Source: Streptomyces sp. NBC_01255
GTDB lineage: Bacteria > Actinomycetota > Actinomycetes > Streptomycetales > Streptomycetaceae
Length of the DNA: 64,000 bases
Reading direction: 5' to 3'
Assembly: GCF_036226445.1 (NCBI RefSeq)
Contig: NZ_CP108474.1
Coordinates: forward strand, 4,154,001 to 4,218,000
This document shows positions 15,344-23,287 of the stretch, one piece after another. A program made the position numbers and the translations under genes. The notes under the pieces are model-generated. The model was not told the DNA's origin. It did not search any database and worked only from the letters and a program-made list of their open reading frames with translations. The first letter of the stretch is position 1; each line of letters starts with the position of its first letter.

Positions 15344-15943
15344 CTACACGGGGCAGGGGCGGTACTCGAGGCTGAGCTCGCGGTCGACGGCGTAGCTCGT
15401 CCGCATGGAGGCGTCGATGACCTGCTGCCAGGAGCCGTACTTGGCGTACAGCTGATCGGCGTTCGGGCCGAGCGGGTTGCCGTACTTGGCGAGGTTCCGC
15501 TCCTCCAGGATGCGGACCTCCTCCGGGCTCATGCCCGCGCGGGTGATCTCCTTCGCCTGGTTCCGCATGTCGACCAGCTCCCTGGCGATCTCCTCGTCGG
15601 TGAAGCCCGCCTCGCGCATGTTGGCCTCGGTGCGGCGCATGTCCTCCAGGAGCCCGTGGTACCGCATCCGCGTCCGCTGGGCCTCGACCTTCTCGTCCAT
15701 CGGCAGGACGCGGATCCGGCACACGACCGGGTCCGTGCTGGGACAGGCCTCGTCGGCGGAGGCCGGCCGCGCGAGCGGGGCGGTGATGATCGATCCGCAC
15801 GACTCCGCCGCCGTGGCGACGGACGTGCCCGCCGTGCCCAGCAGGGCGACCGCGGCCACGAACGGGAGCAACGCGCGCCGCACGCGGCGCACGCGGAGAG
15901 CAGCAGAGGAGAAGGACGGGGAGGGAGGGAAGGGAAGGTGCAT
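15344..15943 (-). CDS. Secreted protein of unknown function
   Basis: A 199-residue protein starting MHLPFPPSPSFSS, with a basic stretch RVRRVRRA, a hydrophobic core LLPFVAAVALLGTAG and a likely cleavage site ATAA/ESCG, so it is probably exported by Sec. The mature part has cysteines in SCGS, EACPS, VVCRI and a final PCPV; the middle (about 85-160) is helical and charged (KVEAQRTRMRYHGLLEDMRRTEANM). This start is preferred because the residues upstream have no protein-like character, although the ribosome site is weak and an in-frame GTG three codons earlier is possible. I do not recognise the family. Confidence 0.7.
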   Translation of the reverse strand: MHLPFPPSPSFSSAALRVRRVRRALLPFVAAVALLGTAGTSVATAAESCGSIITAPLARPASADEACPSTDPVVCRIRVLPMDEKVEAQRTRMRYHGLLEDMRRTEANMREAGFTDEEIARELVDMRNQAKEITRAGMSPEEVRILEERNLAKYGNPLGPNADQLYAKYGSWQQVIDASMRTSYAVDRELSLEYRPCPV

Positions 15944-16158
15944 GCGCGCCACCCTGGCGAGAGCGCCGCACCCCTTCACGCAGGCGCACCGGTGATCACT
16001 CCTACGAGGAACCCGGATGTCCCGCCGACCCCTCACCTCCCTCACCCCACCCTCACCCCACCTCGCCCATATGCCCGAGATGCAGCATTCGTGATCACCG
16101 CATTTACTTAGGGCTACCTGTTGCCGAGCGCCGTTGGGCGATCTTCTGGAGGCTGGAC

Positions 16159-16644
16159 GTGGCCACGTTGACCGTGTGGAAATTCGATGCACCCGAGGGT
16201 GCGGGGGCCGTGGAGGACACCCTGCTCCAGCTGCAGAAGCAGGAGCTGATCAAGGTCATCGACGCGGCCACCGTCAGCTGGCCGGAGGAAGCGAGCAAGC
16301 CGAAGACCAAGCAGCTGAACAACCTCACCGGCGCCGGCGCGCTGTCCGGCACCTTCTGGGGCATGCTCTTCGGCCTCCTCTTCTTCATGCCGCTCCTCGG
16401 CGCGGCCGTCGGCGCGGCCGCCGGTGCGCTCGGCGGCAAGATGGCCGACGTCGGCATCGACGACGACTTCATCGACTCGGTCAAGTCAAAGGTCACGCCC
16501 GGCAGTTCCGCGCTGTTCCTGCTGTCGGCCGACGCCGTCGTCGACCGCGTGAAGGACGCCTTCCCGAACGGCCACGCCGAGCTGATCCAGTCCAACCTGG
16601 ACAGCGAGAAGGAGGCCAAGCTCCGCGAAGTCTTCGCGAGCTGA
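16159..16644 (+). CDS. DUF1269-family membrane protein
   Basis: A 161-residue protein that fits the DUF1269 family: an N-terminal beta/alpha part (TLTVWKFDAPEGAGAVEDTL), a central glycine-rich hydrophobic hairpin (FWGMLFGLLFFMPLLGAAVGAAAGALGG, about 66-94) and a C-terminal domain with SSALFLLSADAVVDRV. The GTG start follows TGGAGG. It begins a plus-strand run with the SAP-like and SulP genes (43-bp gap, then a 4-bp overlap), so the three are probably one membrane operon. The biochemical role of DUF1269 proteins is unknown. Confidence 0.8.
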   Translation: MATLTVWKFDAPEGAGAVEDTLLQLQKQELIKVIDAATVSWPEEASKPKTKQLNNLTGAGALSGTFWGMLFGLLFFMPLLGAAVGAAAGALGGKMADVGIDDDFIDSVKSKVTPGSSALFLLSADAVVDRVKDAFPNGHAELIQSNLDSEKEAKLREVFAS

Positions 16645-16687
16645 GCCGAGTTCACGCAAGCAAGACGGAGAAAGGGAAGGCTGTTCC

Positions 16688-17368
16688 ATGGGCGACGCCG
16701 TCGGACAGATGCTGGCCCCGGCCGTCGGCATCGCCATCAGCCCCATCCCTCTCATCGCGGTCGTCCTGATGCTGGCGACCCCACGCGGGCGCAGCAACGG
16801 CGTTGCCTTCACGGTGAGTTGGGTCGTCTCGCTCGCCGTCGTCGTGGCCGCCGTCGTCCTGCTCGGTTCGAGCGCGGGCGCGTCCGGTGACGACGGGCCC
16901 GCCGACTGGACGCTGTGGCTCAAGCTCGGGCTCGGCATCCTGTTCCTGCTCATGGGCGCCAAGCAGTGGAAGGACCGCCCGCGGGAGGGGCAGGAGCCCG
17001 AGCCGCCGGGCTGGATGAAGGCGATCGACCGGTTCACTCCCGGCAAGGCGGCCGGACTCGCGGCCGCCCTCGCGGTCGCCAACCCGAAGAACCTGGTCCT
17101 GGCGGTCGGCGGCGCCGTCTCCATCGCCGGCAGCGGGGCCTCGGCAGGCGGCAAGACCGTCGCCGCCGTCCTGATGGTGCTGATCGGCTCCCTCTGCACC
17201 CTGGCGCCGCTCACCGTCTACCTCCTCGGCGGCGAGCGGTCCGCGCAGACCCTGGGCGGCTGGAAGACCTGGATGTCCCGGCACAACGCGGCGATCATGA
17301 CGACGCTGCTCGTGGTCCTCGGGGCGAAGTACGTCGGCGACGCGCTGAGCGGGCTGGCGGCGGCGTGA
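16688..17368 (+). CDS. SAP/GAP-family (LysE-like) membrane protein
   Basis: A 226-residue integral membrane protein with six apparent helices. The opening AVGIAISPIPLIAVVLMLATPRG and the central GKAAGLAAALAVANPKNLVLAVGGA are the hallmarks of the actinobacterial SAP (sulfolipid-addressing) / GAP family, related to LysE exporters. The ATG follows AGGGAAGG. The gene overlaps the SulP start by four bases (GTGA), indicating coupled translation. Export of a small metabolite or lipid is plausible, but no substrate can be assigned. Confidence 0.8.
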   Translation: MGDAVGQMLAPAVGIAISPIPLIAVVLMLATPRGRSNGVAFTVSWVVSLAVVVAAVVLLGSSAGASGDDGPADWTLWLKLGLGILFLLMGAKQWKDRPREGQEPEPPGWMKAIDRFTPGKAAGLAAALAVANPKNLVLAVGGAVSIAGSGASAGGKTVAAVLMVLIGSLCTLAPLTVYLLGGERSAQTLGGWKTWMSRHNAAIMTTLLVVLGAKYVGDALSGLAAA

Positions 17369-19206
17369 CGGAACGGGGGCGGGTCGGTACGTCGGGGCGG
17401 GGCCGTGAGTCGGGGCAGGGCCGTGAGTCGGGGCAGGGCCGTGAGTCGGGGCAGGGCCGTGAGTCGGGGCAGGGCCGTGAGTCGGGGCGGGGCCGTAAAT
17501 CGTGGTGGCTCGGGCCACTCGGCCGGCTCGGGCGGCCCAAGCCCGCAGACGTGGGATCCGGCCTCGTCACCGGACTGTTCTCCATCCCCGAGGGCATGGC
17601 CTACGCCGCCATCGCCGGCTTCAACCCCGTCGCCGGTCTCTACGCCGGCGTCGTCCCCGCGATCGTCGACTCCCTCACCGCCCGTACCGTCCTCATGGTC
17701 ACCACCCTGACCAGCGCCATCGCCCTCACCTCCCAGAGCGTCCTGTCCGACGCGGGCCTCGACGCGAAGGACCCCGGCAACATCGCGACCCTCACGCTCC
17801 TCGCCGGGCTCGTCATGCTCCTCATGGGCGTGCTGCGGCTCGGTGCGGTGATGAGCTTCGTCTCGAACGCCGTCATGACCGGCTTCTCCACCGGCATCGC
17901 GCTCCAGATCGTCACCGGCGTACTGAAGGACGCCACCGGCTACAAGCCGCAGGGCCACAACCGTCTCTACCAACTCGGCGACTGGCTGGCCCACATCGCC
18001 GACTGGGCTCTCGGCGCCACCCTCGTCGCCGTCGCCACGATCGGCATCTGGGCCGCGACCCGGCTCGTGAAGCGTCTCGAACCCGTCGCGCTGCTCGTCG
18101 CGATGGTCCTGGCGAGCGTCGCCGTGGCCGTGCTCGGCACGGACGTGGAGCTCGTCCGGGACATCGCCCACATCCCGGCCGCGCTGCCCGGCTTCTCCGC
18201 GCCCGACCTGTCCGTCGTCCCCGAGCTGCTCGGCGGCTCGGTCGCCGTCGCCCTCGTCGCCCTCGCCCAGGCCGCGAGCATCGGCCCCTCCGTACCCAAC
18301 CCGGACGGCTCCCGCTCCTCCGTCAACGGCGACTTCGCCGCCCAGGGCCTCGCCAACCTCGCCGGCGGCCTCTTCCAGTCGCTGCCCGCGGGCGGCTCCC
18401 TCTCCCGTACGGGCGTCGCCGTCTCCGCCGGGGCCCGCACCCGCTGGGCCGGCGTCTTCTCCGGCGTCCTGCTCGCCGTCATCGTGCTGATCTGCGCCCC
18501 GCTCGCCGAACGCATCCCGATGCCCGTCATCGGCGGCCTGATCCTCGTCGTCGGCGGCGAACTGATCTGGGGCAAGCGCCGCGACATCCTGCTGGTGCTC
18601 CGCACCTCGCGCCTGTCGTCGGCGGCGATGATCCTGACGTTCCTCGCCACCACCCAACTCCCGCTCCAGCAGGCCATCGTGCTCGGCGCGGTCCTCTCCC
18701 TCCTCCTCTACTGCGCCCAGGCCGCCCGGCGCGCCCGCCTCGTCGCCTTCGTACGCGACGAGAAAGGCGGCTGGCACACGGCCGAACCGCCGAAGCACCT
18801 CACGGCGGGCGAGACCACCGTCCTCTATTACGACGGCATCGGCTTCTTCGCCGAACTCCCCCACATCGAGGCCACTCTGCCGCGCGCGGACGACGCTCCG
18901 GGAGCCGTGCTCGTCCTCGTCATGCGCGGCGTCCCGGACGTCCCGTCCTCGACCGTCGTCAAACTCCTCCGGCGGTACGTGACGGAGCTCCACCGGCACG
19001 GCGGCCGCCTCGTCATCGCGGGCGCGGAACCCGGTCTCGTACGCACCCTGAAGGCCACCGGCCTCGACGAGGACCTCGGCCCCGGCGGCATCATCCCGGC
19101 CGAGGGCACCCTCTTCGCCCCCCTGAACCGCGCCCTTGCCGAGGCGTCCCGGGGACGCCAGGACCCCGGACGACCTGTCCAGGAGACCCCGCCGGACACC
19201 CCCTAG
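17365..19206 (+). CDS. SulP-family anion transporter with STAS domain
   Basis: A 613-residue SulP/SLC26-type permease. After a 45-residue hydrophilic N-terminus come the signature GLVTGLFSIPEGMAYAAIAGF and about ten to twelve membrane segments, then LPAGGSLSRTGVAVSAGARTR, and a cytoplasmic STAS domain at about 505-590 (VLYYDGIGFFAELPHIE and HGGRLVIAGAE). Substrates of the family are sulfate, bicarbonate, dicarboxylates and similar anions; no fused or neighbouring carbonic anhydrase was seen, so none is assigned. The GTG start overlaps the preceding stop. Residues 13-42 are five copies of GRESGQ or GRESGR from a DNA minisatellite. The stop overlaps that of the converging gene (CTAG). Confidence 0.9.
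   Translation: MTERGRVGTSGRGRESGQGRESGQGRESGQGRESGQGRESGRGRKSWWLGPLGRLGRPKPADVGSGLVTGLFSIPEGMAYAAIAGFNPVAGLYAGVVPAIVDSLTARTVLMVTTLTSAIALTSQSVLSDAGLDAKDPGNIATLTLLAGLVMLLMGVLRLGAVMSFVSNAVMTGFSTGIALQIVTGVLKDATGYKPQGHNRLYQLGDWLAHIADWALGATLVAVATIGIWAATRLVKRLEPVALLVAMVLASVAVAVLGTDVELVRDIAHIPAALPGFSAPDLSVVPELLGGSVAVALVALAQAASIGPSVPNPDGSRSSVNGDFAAQGLANLAGGLFQSLPAGGSLSRTGVAVSAGARTRWAGVFSGVLLAVIVLICAPLAERIPMPVIGGLILVVGGELIWGKRRDILLVLRTSRLSSAAMILTFLATTQLPLQQAIVLGAVLSLLLYCAQAARRARLVAFVRDEKGGWHTAEPPKHLTAGETTVLYYDGIGFFAELPHIEATLPRADDAPGAVLVLVMRGVPDVPSSTVVKLLRRYVTELHRHGGRLVIAGAEPGLVRTLKATGLDEDLGPGGIIPAEGTLFAPLNRALAEASRGRQDPGRPVQETPPDTP
17401..17490 (+). repeat. In-frame minisatellite, five 18-bp units
   Basis: Five tandem copies of GGCCGTGAGTCGGGGCAG, the last with CGG at its end, encode repeated GRESGQ at the N-terminus of the SulP protein. 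Because 18 is a multiple of three, copy-number change keeps the frame. Confidence 0.95.
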
Positions 19207-19775
19207 CCCTCGCGTACGACACGGTGGCGGAGGAGGACGGAACGGCCGTCGAAGGTCCGGGACTCCACCGGCTCCAGCTGCGTACGACGCTCAGCGGGGT
19301 GGAAGGCCGGGGTGCCACCACCGAGGAGCACGGGGTGGACGACGACCTGGTACTCGTCGACGGCATCGTGCGCGCCGAGGTGGGCGGCCAACTCGGCGCC
19401 GCCGAAGAGCACCAGGGTCTTGCCGGCCTCCGCGAGCGCCGTCAGCTCCTCGGCGACGTTCTCGAAGACGACGGTGGTGTTCCAGCCGAGGTCCTGGCCG
19501 GCGAGGGTCCTGGAGACCACCACCTTCGGAGCCTCCCGCCAGACCGGCGCGAAGGTCAGGTCGTGCGGGTCCTGCGAGTACTGCTCGGCGTTCGGCCAGA
19601 AGCCGGACATCAGGTCCCAGACCTTGCGGCCGTAGAGGAAGACGGTGTCACCGGCGGTCAGCTCCGCGGTGTACGCGGAGAGCTCGGCGCCCATGGCCGG
19701 CCAGTCGAACTCGCCGTTCGGCCCGGCGATGAAGCCGTCGAGGGACTGGTGCACGAAGTGGATGATCCCGGCCAT
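19203..19775 (-). CDS. Dihydrofolate reductase-like (RibD C-terminal) protein
   Basis: A 190-residue single-domain protein of the RibD C-terminal/DHFR-like family common in actinomycetes. Signatures are HFVHQSLDGFIAGPNGEFDW at the N-terminus, VFLYGRKVWDLMSGFWP, KVVVSRTLAG and TLVLFGGAELAAHL with DEYQVVVHPVLLGGG. The fold binds NADPH, but these stand-alone members have no agreed substrate. The ATG is chosen where the conserved N-terminus begins; its ribosome site is weak. It converges on the SulP gene, and their stop codons overlap within CTAG. Confidence 0.88.
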   Translation of the reverse strand: MAGIIHFVHQSLDGFIAGPNGEFDWPAMGAELSAYTAELTAGDTVFLYGRKVWDLMSGFWPNAEQYSQDPHDLTFAPVWREAPKVVVSRTLAGQDLGWNTTVVFENVAEELTALAEAGKTLVLFGGAELAAHLGAHDAVDEYQVVVHPVLLGGGTPAFHPAERRTQLEPVESRTFDGRSVLLRHRVVREG

Positions 19776-19905
19776 GAGGGGTCCTGCCTTCAGGTGACGC
19801 GCACCGCCTCTGCGGCCCGCTCTCACCCATGGGTCGAGAGCGGGCCGACGCCGCTCGACATCCGAGAGGAGCCTATTTCGGCCAACTTGTTTCGGCCTGA
19901 GGGCC

Positions 19906-20013
19906 TGAGATCAGCCCGGGATCGGTCTGGGATCAGCCTGGGATCGGCCTGGGATCGGCCTGAGGTCGGCCTGAGTGGTCTGGGATCGGCCTGAGTGGTC
20001 TGGGATCAGCCTG
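19906..20013. repeat. Degenerate 11-bp tandem repeat at the end of the AraC gene
   Basis: About eight copies of GGATCRGCCTG with interspersed 9-bp variants (AGTGGTCTG). The array covers the last 27 codons of the AraC-type gene and continues past its stop at 19933 into the spacer. It is read in the protein as an irregular ADPRP/IPDHSGRP tail. Confidence 0.85.
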
Positions 20014-21000
20014 GGCTGCTGCCGGGACGACCTGGCCCCCGGAGCGGCGAACGGCCCGCCGGTAGCCGCCGGGCGCCGAGCCGTGGACGCGCTTGAAGGC
20101 AGCGGAGAAGGCGAACTCGGTGCCATACCCGACCTGTTCGGCGACGGTACGGAGCGGGGCGTCCGTCGTCCGGAGCAGCCGCTCGGCAAGGGTCATGCGC
20201 CACCAGGTGAGGTACGCGAGGGGCGGACGCCCGACGAGTGCGGCGAAGCGGCGGGCGAACGGGGCCCGCGAGAGCCCCGCCTCCGCGGCGAGGCGCTCCA
20301 CCGTCCAGGGGGCGCCCGGTGACCGGTGCATCGCGTGCAGAGCGGCCGTGACCACCGGGTCGCCGAGCGCGGCGGCCCAGCCGGAGGCCCCGGGCCCGGC
20401 CTGGGCGGCCTGTTCGGCGAACCAGATGCGGAGGATGTAGAGGAGCAGCGCGTCCAGGAGGGCGGGCACTGCCGCGTCCGTCCCCAGCCCGGGCCGCCGC
20501 AGCTCGGCGGCGAGCAGCTCCACGGCGGCGGCCAGCTCGGGCGGGCGACCGGGCCGGGCGGCCGGCAGATGGATCAGGTCGGGAAGGCCGTGCAGCAAGG
20601 GGTGCGTACGGGAGGGGTCGAGCTGGTACGTGCCGCAGAGCAGCTCGGTGACGGGGCCGCCTTGGCCGGTGGGGTCGACGCGGTCGGAGACGTAGGGGGA
20701 GGCCGAGGGGGTGGGGGCGCAGTCCTCGACGGCGGTCTCGCGGTATGCGTCCCCCGAGGCGCGGCAGTCGGCGAGGAGATGCCCGGTGCCGTGCGGCAGG
20801 AACACGACGTCACCGGCGGCCAGTTCGAGGTCCCCGGCGCTGGGGGACCGCAGTGCACAGGTGCCCTCCAGGACGACCTGGAACCCCGCCGATCCCGGAA
20901 CTGTGGCGAAACGCTGCGCCCAGGGCGCGTGCCAGCGGACGGAGGCGGAGCGGGGGCGACCGGACCGCATCACGGCGATCACATCGCTCAACACATCCAT
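19933..21000 (-). CDS. AraC-family regulator with cupin-like N-terminal domain
   Basis: A 355-residue regulator. Residues 1-110 form a cupin-type ligand pocket (SGRPRSASVRWHAPWAQRF; LELAAGDVVFLPHGTGHLL). Residues about 222-320 are the double helix-turn-helix, with PWTVERLAAEAGLSRAPFARRF and the second recognition region AEQVGYGTEFAFSAAFKRVHG. The last 27 residues are a low-complexity tail translated from the 11-bp repeat array and are absent from typical AraC proteins. Members of this cupin_6 group commonly control a divergent oxidoreductase; here the divergent gene is a quinone oxidoreductase, and the spacer holds a long inverted repeat. Confidence 0.92.
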   Translation of the reverse strand: MDVLSDVIAVMRSGRPRSASVRWHAPWAQRFATVPGSAGFQVVLEGTCALRSPSAGDLELAAGDVVFLPHGTGHLLADCRASGDAYRETAVEDCAPTPSASPYVSDRVDPTGQGGPVTELLCGTYQLDPSRTHPLLHGLPDLIHLPAARPGRPPELAAAVELLAAELRRPGLGTDAAVPALLDALLLYILRIWFAEQAAQAGPGASGWAAALGDPVVTAALHAMHRSPGAPWTVERLAAEAGLSRAPFARRFAALVGRPPLAYLTWWRMTLAERLLRTTDAPLRTVAEQVGYGTEFAFSAAFKRVHGSAPGGYRRAVRRSGGQVVPAAAQADPRPLRPIPDHSGRPQADPRPIPG

Positions 21001-21011
21001 GGGTGGAGCCT

Positions 21012-21063
21012 AGCGAGACGAACGCGCATGAAGAAGGCATCCAGGCACATGGATCGTCTCGCT
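21012..21063. promoter_or_regulatory. Inverted repeat in the AraC/oxidoreductase divergent promoter
   Basis: AGCGAGACGA (21012-21021) and its exact complement TCGTCTCGCT (21054-21063) are separated by 32 bp in an 84-bp divergent spacer. The arm centres are 42 bp apart, about four helical turns, so both face the same side of the DNA. This is a good candidate operator for the AraC-type protein. Confidence 0.6.
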
Positions 21064-21084
21064 CACCCTTCCTAGATTCACCTC

Positions 21085-22026
21085 ATGACGACAACAAGGC
21101 CGCTGATGAAGGCCACCCGAATCCACCAGTACGGCGACGCGGACGTGATCCGCTACGAGGACGCGCCGCTCCCCGGCCCGGCCGCGGACGAGGTGCTCGT
21201 ACGGGTCGCGGCGACCTCCTTCAACCCGACCGAGACGGCCCTGCGCGGGGGCCTGCTGCACGGCTTCCTGCCGGTGGACCTGCCGTTCACGCTCGGCTGG
21301 GACATGGCGGGGGTCGTCACCGAAGTGGGCGCGGCTGTACGGAACTTCACGATCGGCGACCGGGTCGTGGGCCGGCTGGACGGCGGGGCGGGAGCCGAGT
21401 ACGCGGTGGCGCCGGCGAGACTGCTGGCGGCCGCGCCGGCCTCCGTACCGCTCGCACACGCCGCCGCCCTGCCGGTGGCCGGCCTCACGGCATGGCAGGC
21501 GGTCTTCGAGCACGGGCGGGTGGGGGCAGGGCAGCGGGTCCTGGTGAACGGCGCGGGCGGCGGAGTCGGCGGCTTCGTCACCCAACTCGCCTCCCACGCG
21601 GGCGCGGACGTCACGGCCACGGCGAGCGCGCGCAGCGCGGCGACGGTGCGGCGGCAGGGGGCGCGGCGGGTCATCGACTACACGACGACCCCACTGCCGG
21701 AGGGCCTCCGGTCCCCGGTCGACCTGCTGCTGAACCTGGTCCCGATGCCGCCGGAGGACGCCGCGACGCTGCCCCGCCTGGTACGCCCGGGCGGCCACAT
21801 CGTCTCGATAGCGACCCCGATCCCGGCGGACCCGGGCAGGTCGGTGACGTCCCGGCACATGGTGGCCAGGAATGACGTGGCCCAGCTGAAGGAACTGATC
21901 GCCCTGGTGGACGGGGGTGCGGTGACCTTGGACATCACCGAGACGCGACCACTGGAGCACCTGGCGGAGGTCCACAGGTCGAGCGAGGCCGGGGGCGTGC
22001 GGGGGAAGGTGCTGCTCGTGCCGTGA
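21085..22026 (+). CDS. NADPH:quinone oxidoreductase-like MDR protein (zinc-free)
   Basis: A 313-residue medium-chain reductase without zinc-ligand cysteines. It shows SFNPTETALRGGL, LGWDMAGVVTEVGAAV, ALPVAGLTAWQAV and the nucleotide-binding VLVNGAGGGVGGFVTQLA. It probably reduces quinones or enones with NADPH. The first ATG is taken as the start because TAGATT ends six bases before it with no Shine-Dalgarno sequence, as in a leaderless mRNA; an ATG at codon 8 would also give a family-like N-terminus. The divergent AraC-type gene is the likely regulator. Confidence 0.9.
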   Translation: MTTTRPLMKATRIHQYGDADVIRYEDAPLPGPAADEVLVRVAATSFNPTETALRGGLLHGFLPVDLPFTLGWDMAGVVTEVGAAVRNFTIGDRVVGRLDGGAGAEYAVAPARLLAAAPASVPLAHAAALPVAGLTAWQAVFEHGRVGAGQRVLVNGAGGGVGGFVTQLASHAGADVTATASARSAATVRRQGARRVIDYTTTPLPEGLRSPVDLLLNLVPMPPEDAATLPRLVRPGGHIVSIATPIPADPGRSVTSRHMVARNDVAQLKELIALVDGGAVTLDITETRPLEHLAEVHRSSEAGGVRGKVLLVP

Positions 22027-22147
22027 GGGGTTCGTTCACCGGTTAGAGGGGTGCTGCGAGGGAGGGACGTTCCTGCGGTCACCGGTGTGTAGTGATGCCG
22101 ATACTTTCTGTGATGACCGATCCGGTTCGACCAAACAGGGGTTATCC

Positions 22148-22555
22148 ATGAGGAAGTTGGCGACTGCGGTGGTGGCTGCGGGGCTGTTCTTTGGGGGAAT
22201 GGGGGTGGCGGTGGCGGACTCGGAGCACAAGCTGATCATCACGGACCCAGGCGTTGTGTTCGCCGGCACGTACCAGTGGCAGCCCACGAGCAAGGTGCCC
22301 AGTGGGCTTCATGTGAAGGGCGAACTGAGGGACGACGACGGTGACGACGGGCACAACGTGTACCTCCGCTCAAGGGTTGAGGGCTATGCCTGGGGCCGTC
22401 TCACGGGCACCCAGAGGAGGAATGTCAAGGTCGACAAGGTCTTCGTCGACGGCGCGGTCCTGAAGACGAAGGAAGTCCGGCTGCAGGTGTGCCGCGACCG
22501 TGGCTCCCTGCGACCGGACAACTGCTCCCCTGAGCGGCTGATCTCGCGGCGATAG
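22148..22555 (+). CDS. Small secreted protein, unknown function
   Basis: A 135-residue protein with a clear Sec signal peptide (MRKLATAVVAAGLFFGGMG, probable cleavage after AVA before DSEH). The mature protein is about 110 residues with an acidic stretch ELRDDDGDDGH and only two cysteines (LQVCRDRGSLRPDNC), which could form a disulfide. The ATG follows AGGGG. Codon choice is less G/C-extreme than in neighbours. The ABC transporter genes start 57 bp downstream after a hairpin. I cannot name a function; it could be a substrate or accessory of that transporter. Confidence 0.7.
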   Translation: MRKLATAVVAAGLFFGGMGVAVADSEHKLIITDPGVVFAGTYQWQPTSKVPSGLHVKGELRDDDGDDGHNVYLRSRVEGYAWGRLTGTQRRNVKVDKVFVDGAVLKTKEVRLQVCRDRGSLRPDNCSPERLISRR

Positions 22556-22566
22556 TCAACGGTTCT

Positions 22567-22590
22567 GGGAGCCGCCGATGAGCGGCTCCC
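22567..22590 (+). terminator. Hairpin between the secreted-protein and ABC transporter genes
   Basis: GGGAGCCGC and GCGGCTCCC (9 bp, perfect) around CGATGA, 11 bp after the stop of the secreted protein. It may be a weak terminator or attenuator that lowers expression of the downstream transporter. Confidence 0.5.
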
Positions 22591-22612
22591 ACTCTGCAGG
22601 GAGCAGACCACG

Positions 22613-23287
22613 ATGGACGTCATCCTCCGCGCCGAGGGCGTGGATCTTTCTTACGGCACGCATCAGGCGGTCAGCGGTGCCGATTTCACGCTCAAGCGCG
22701 GCGAGGTAGCCGCCATCATGGGCAGCAGCGGGTCAGGGAAGTCTTCTCTGCTGTACTGCCTTGCCGGGGTTCTGCCTCCTTCCAGCGGCACGGTGACCTT
22801 CGACGGGGTCCAGCTCGGTTCTCTCCCCGACGGAGAGCTGAGTGCCCTGCGTCGCACTCGCTTGGGGTTCGTCTTCCAGTACGGGGAACTGTTGCCGGAG
22901 CTGACCGTGGAGGAGAACGCTGCGCTTCCCCTCCGGCTTGCCGGGATCAGTAAGACCCATGCTCATGCCATGGCTGGCCAAGTACTGGGGCGGCTAGGAA
23001 TGGGCGAGCTGGTCCGGCGAAGGACCTCGAAACTGTCGGGTGGCCAGAGTCAGCGCGTGGCGGTTGCGCGGGCTCTGGTCCACCGGCCGGACGTGGTGTT
23101 CGCGGATGAGCCGACCGGGGCCCTCGACAGCGCCAACGCCGCTGCGGTGTTGGAGGAGTTCCTCCAACTGGCTCGGAGACAGAAGACGGCCGTGGTTATC
23201 GTCACGCACGACGCCGACGTCGCGGCAAAGGCGGACACGCAATACACGATGTCGGACGGTCTGCTGACGCAGCGGGTGCCAGTGTGA
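22613..23287 (+). CDS. ABC transporter ATP-binding protein, MacB/LolD type
   Basis: A 224-residue ATPase. Walker A is GSSGSGKS (37-44), the Q-loop region is LGFVFQYGELLPELTVEEN, the signature is KLSGGQSQRVAVARAL and Walker B is DVVFADEPTGALD, with the switch His in IVTHDADVA. This set, including ELTVEEN and DEPTGALD, is typical of ATPases paired with FtsX-like permeases (MacB, LolD, BceA). The ATG follows AGGGAG. The stop overlaps the permease GTG by four bases. Base composition is closer to average than in the flanking core genes. Confidence 0.93.
   Translation: MDVILRAEGVDLSYGTHQAVSGADFTLKRGEVAAIMGSSGSGKSSLLYCLAGVLPPSSGTVTFDGVQLGSLPDGELSALRRTRLGFVFQYGELLPELTVEENAALPLRLAGISKTHAHAMAGQVLGRLGMGELVRRRTSKLSGGQSQRVAVARALVHRPDVVFADEPTGALDSANAAAVLEEFLQLARRQKTAVVIVTHDADVAAKADTQYTMSDGLLTQRVPV

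Noticed and set aside
17401..17490. Possible CRISPR array
   Set aside because: The repeat units are directly adjacent without spacers and are in frame in a transporter gene. The other tandem arrays (19906, 25812, 35659, 53647, 56359) also lack spacers and no cas gene is present.
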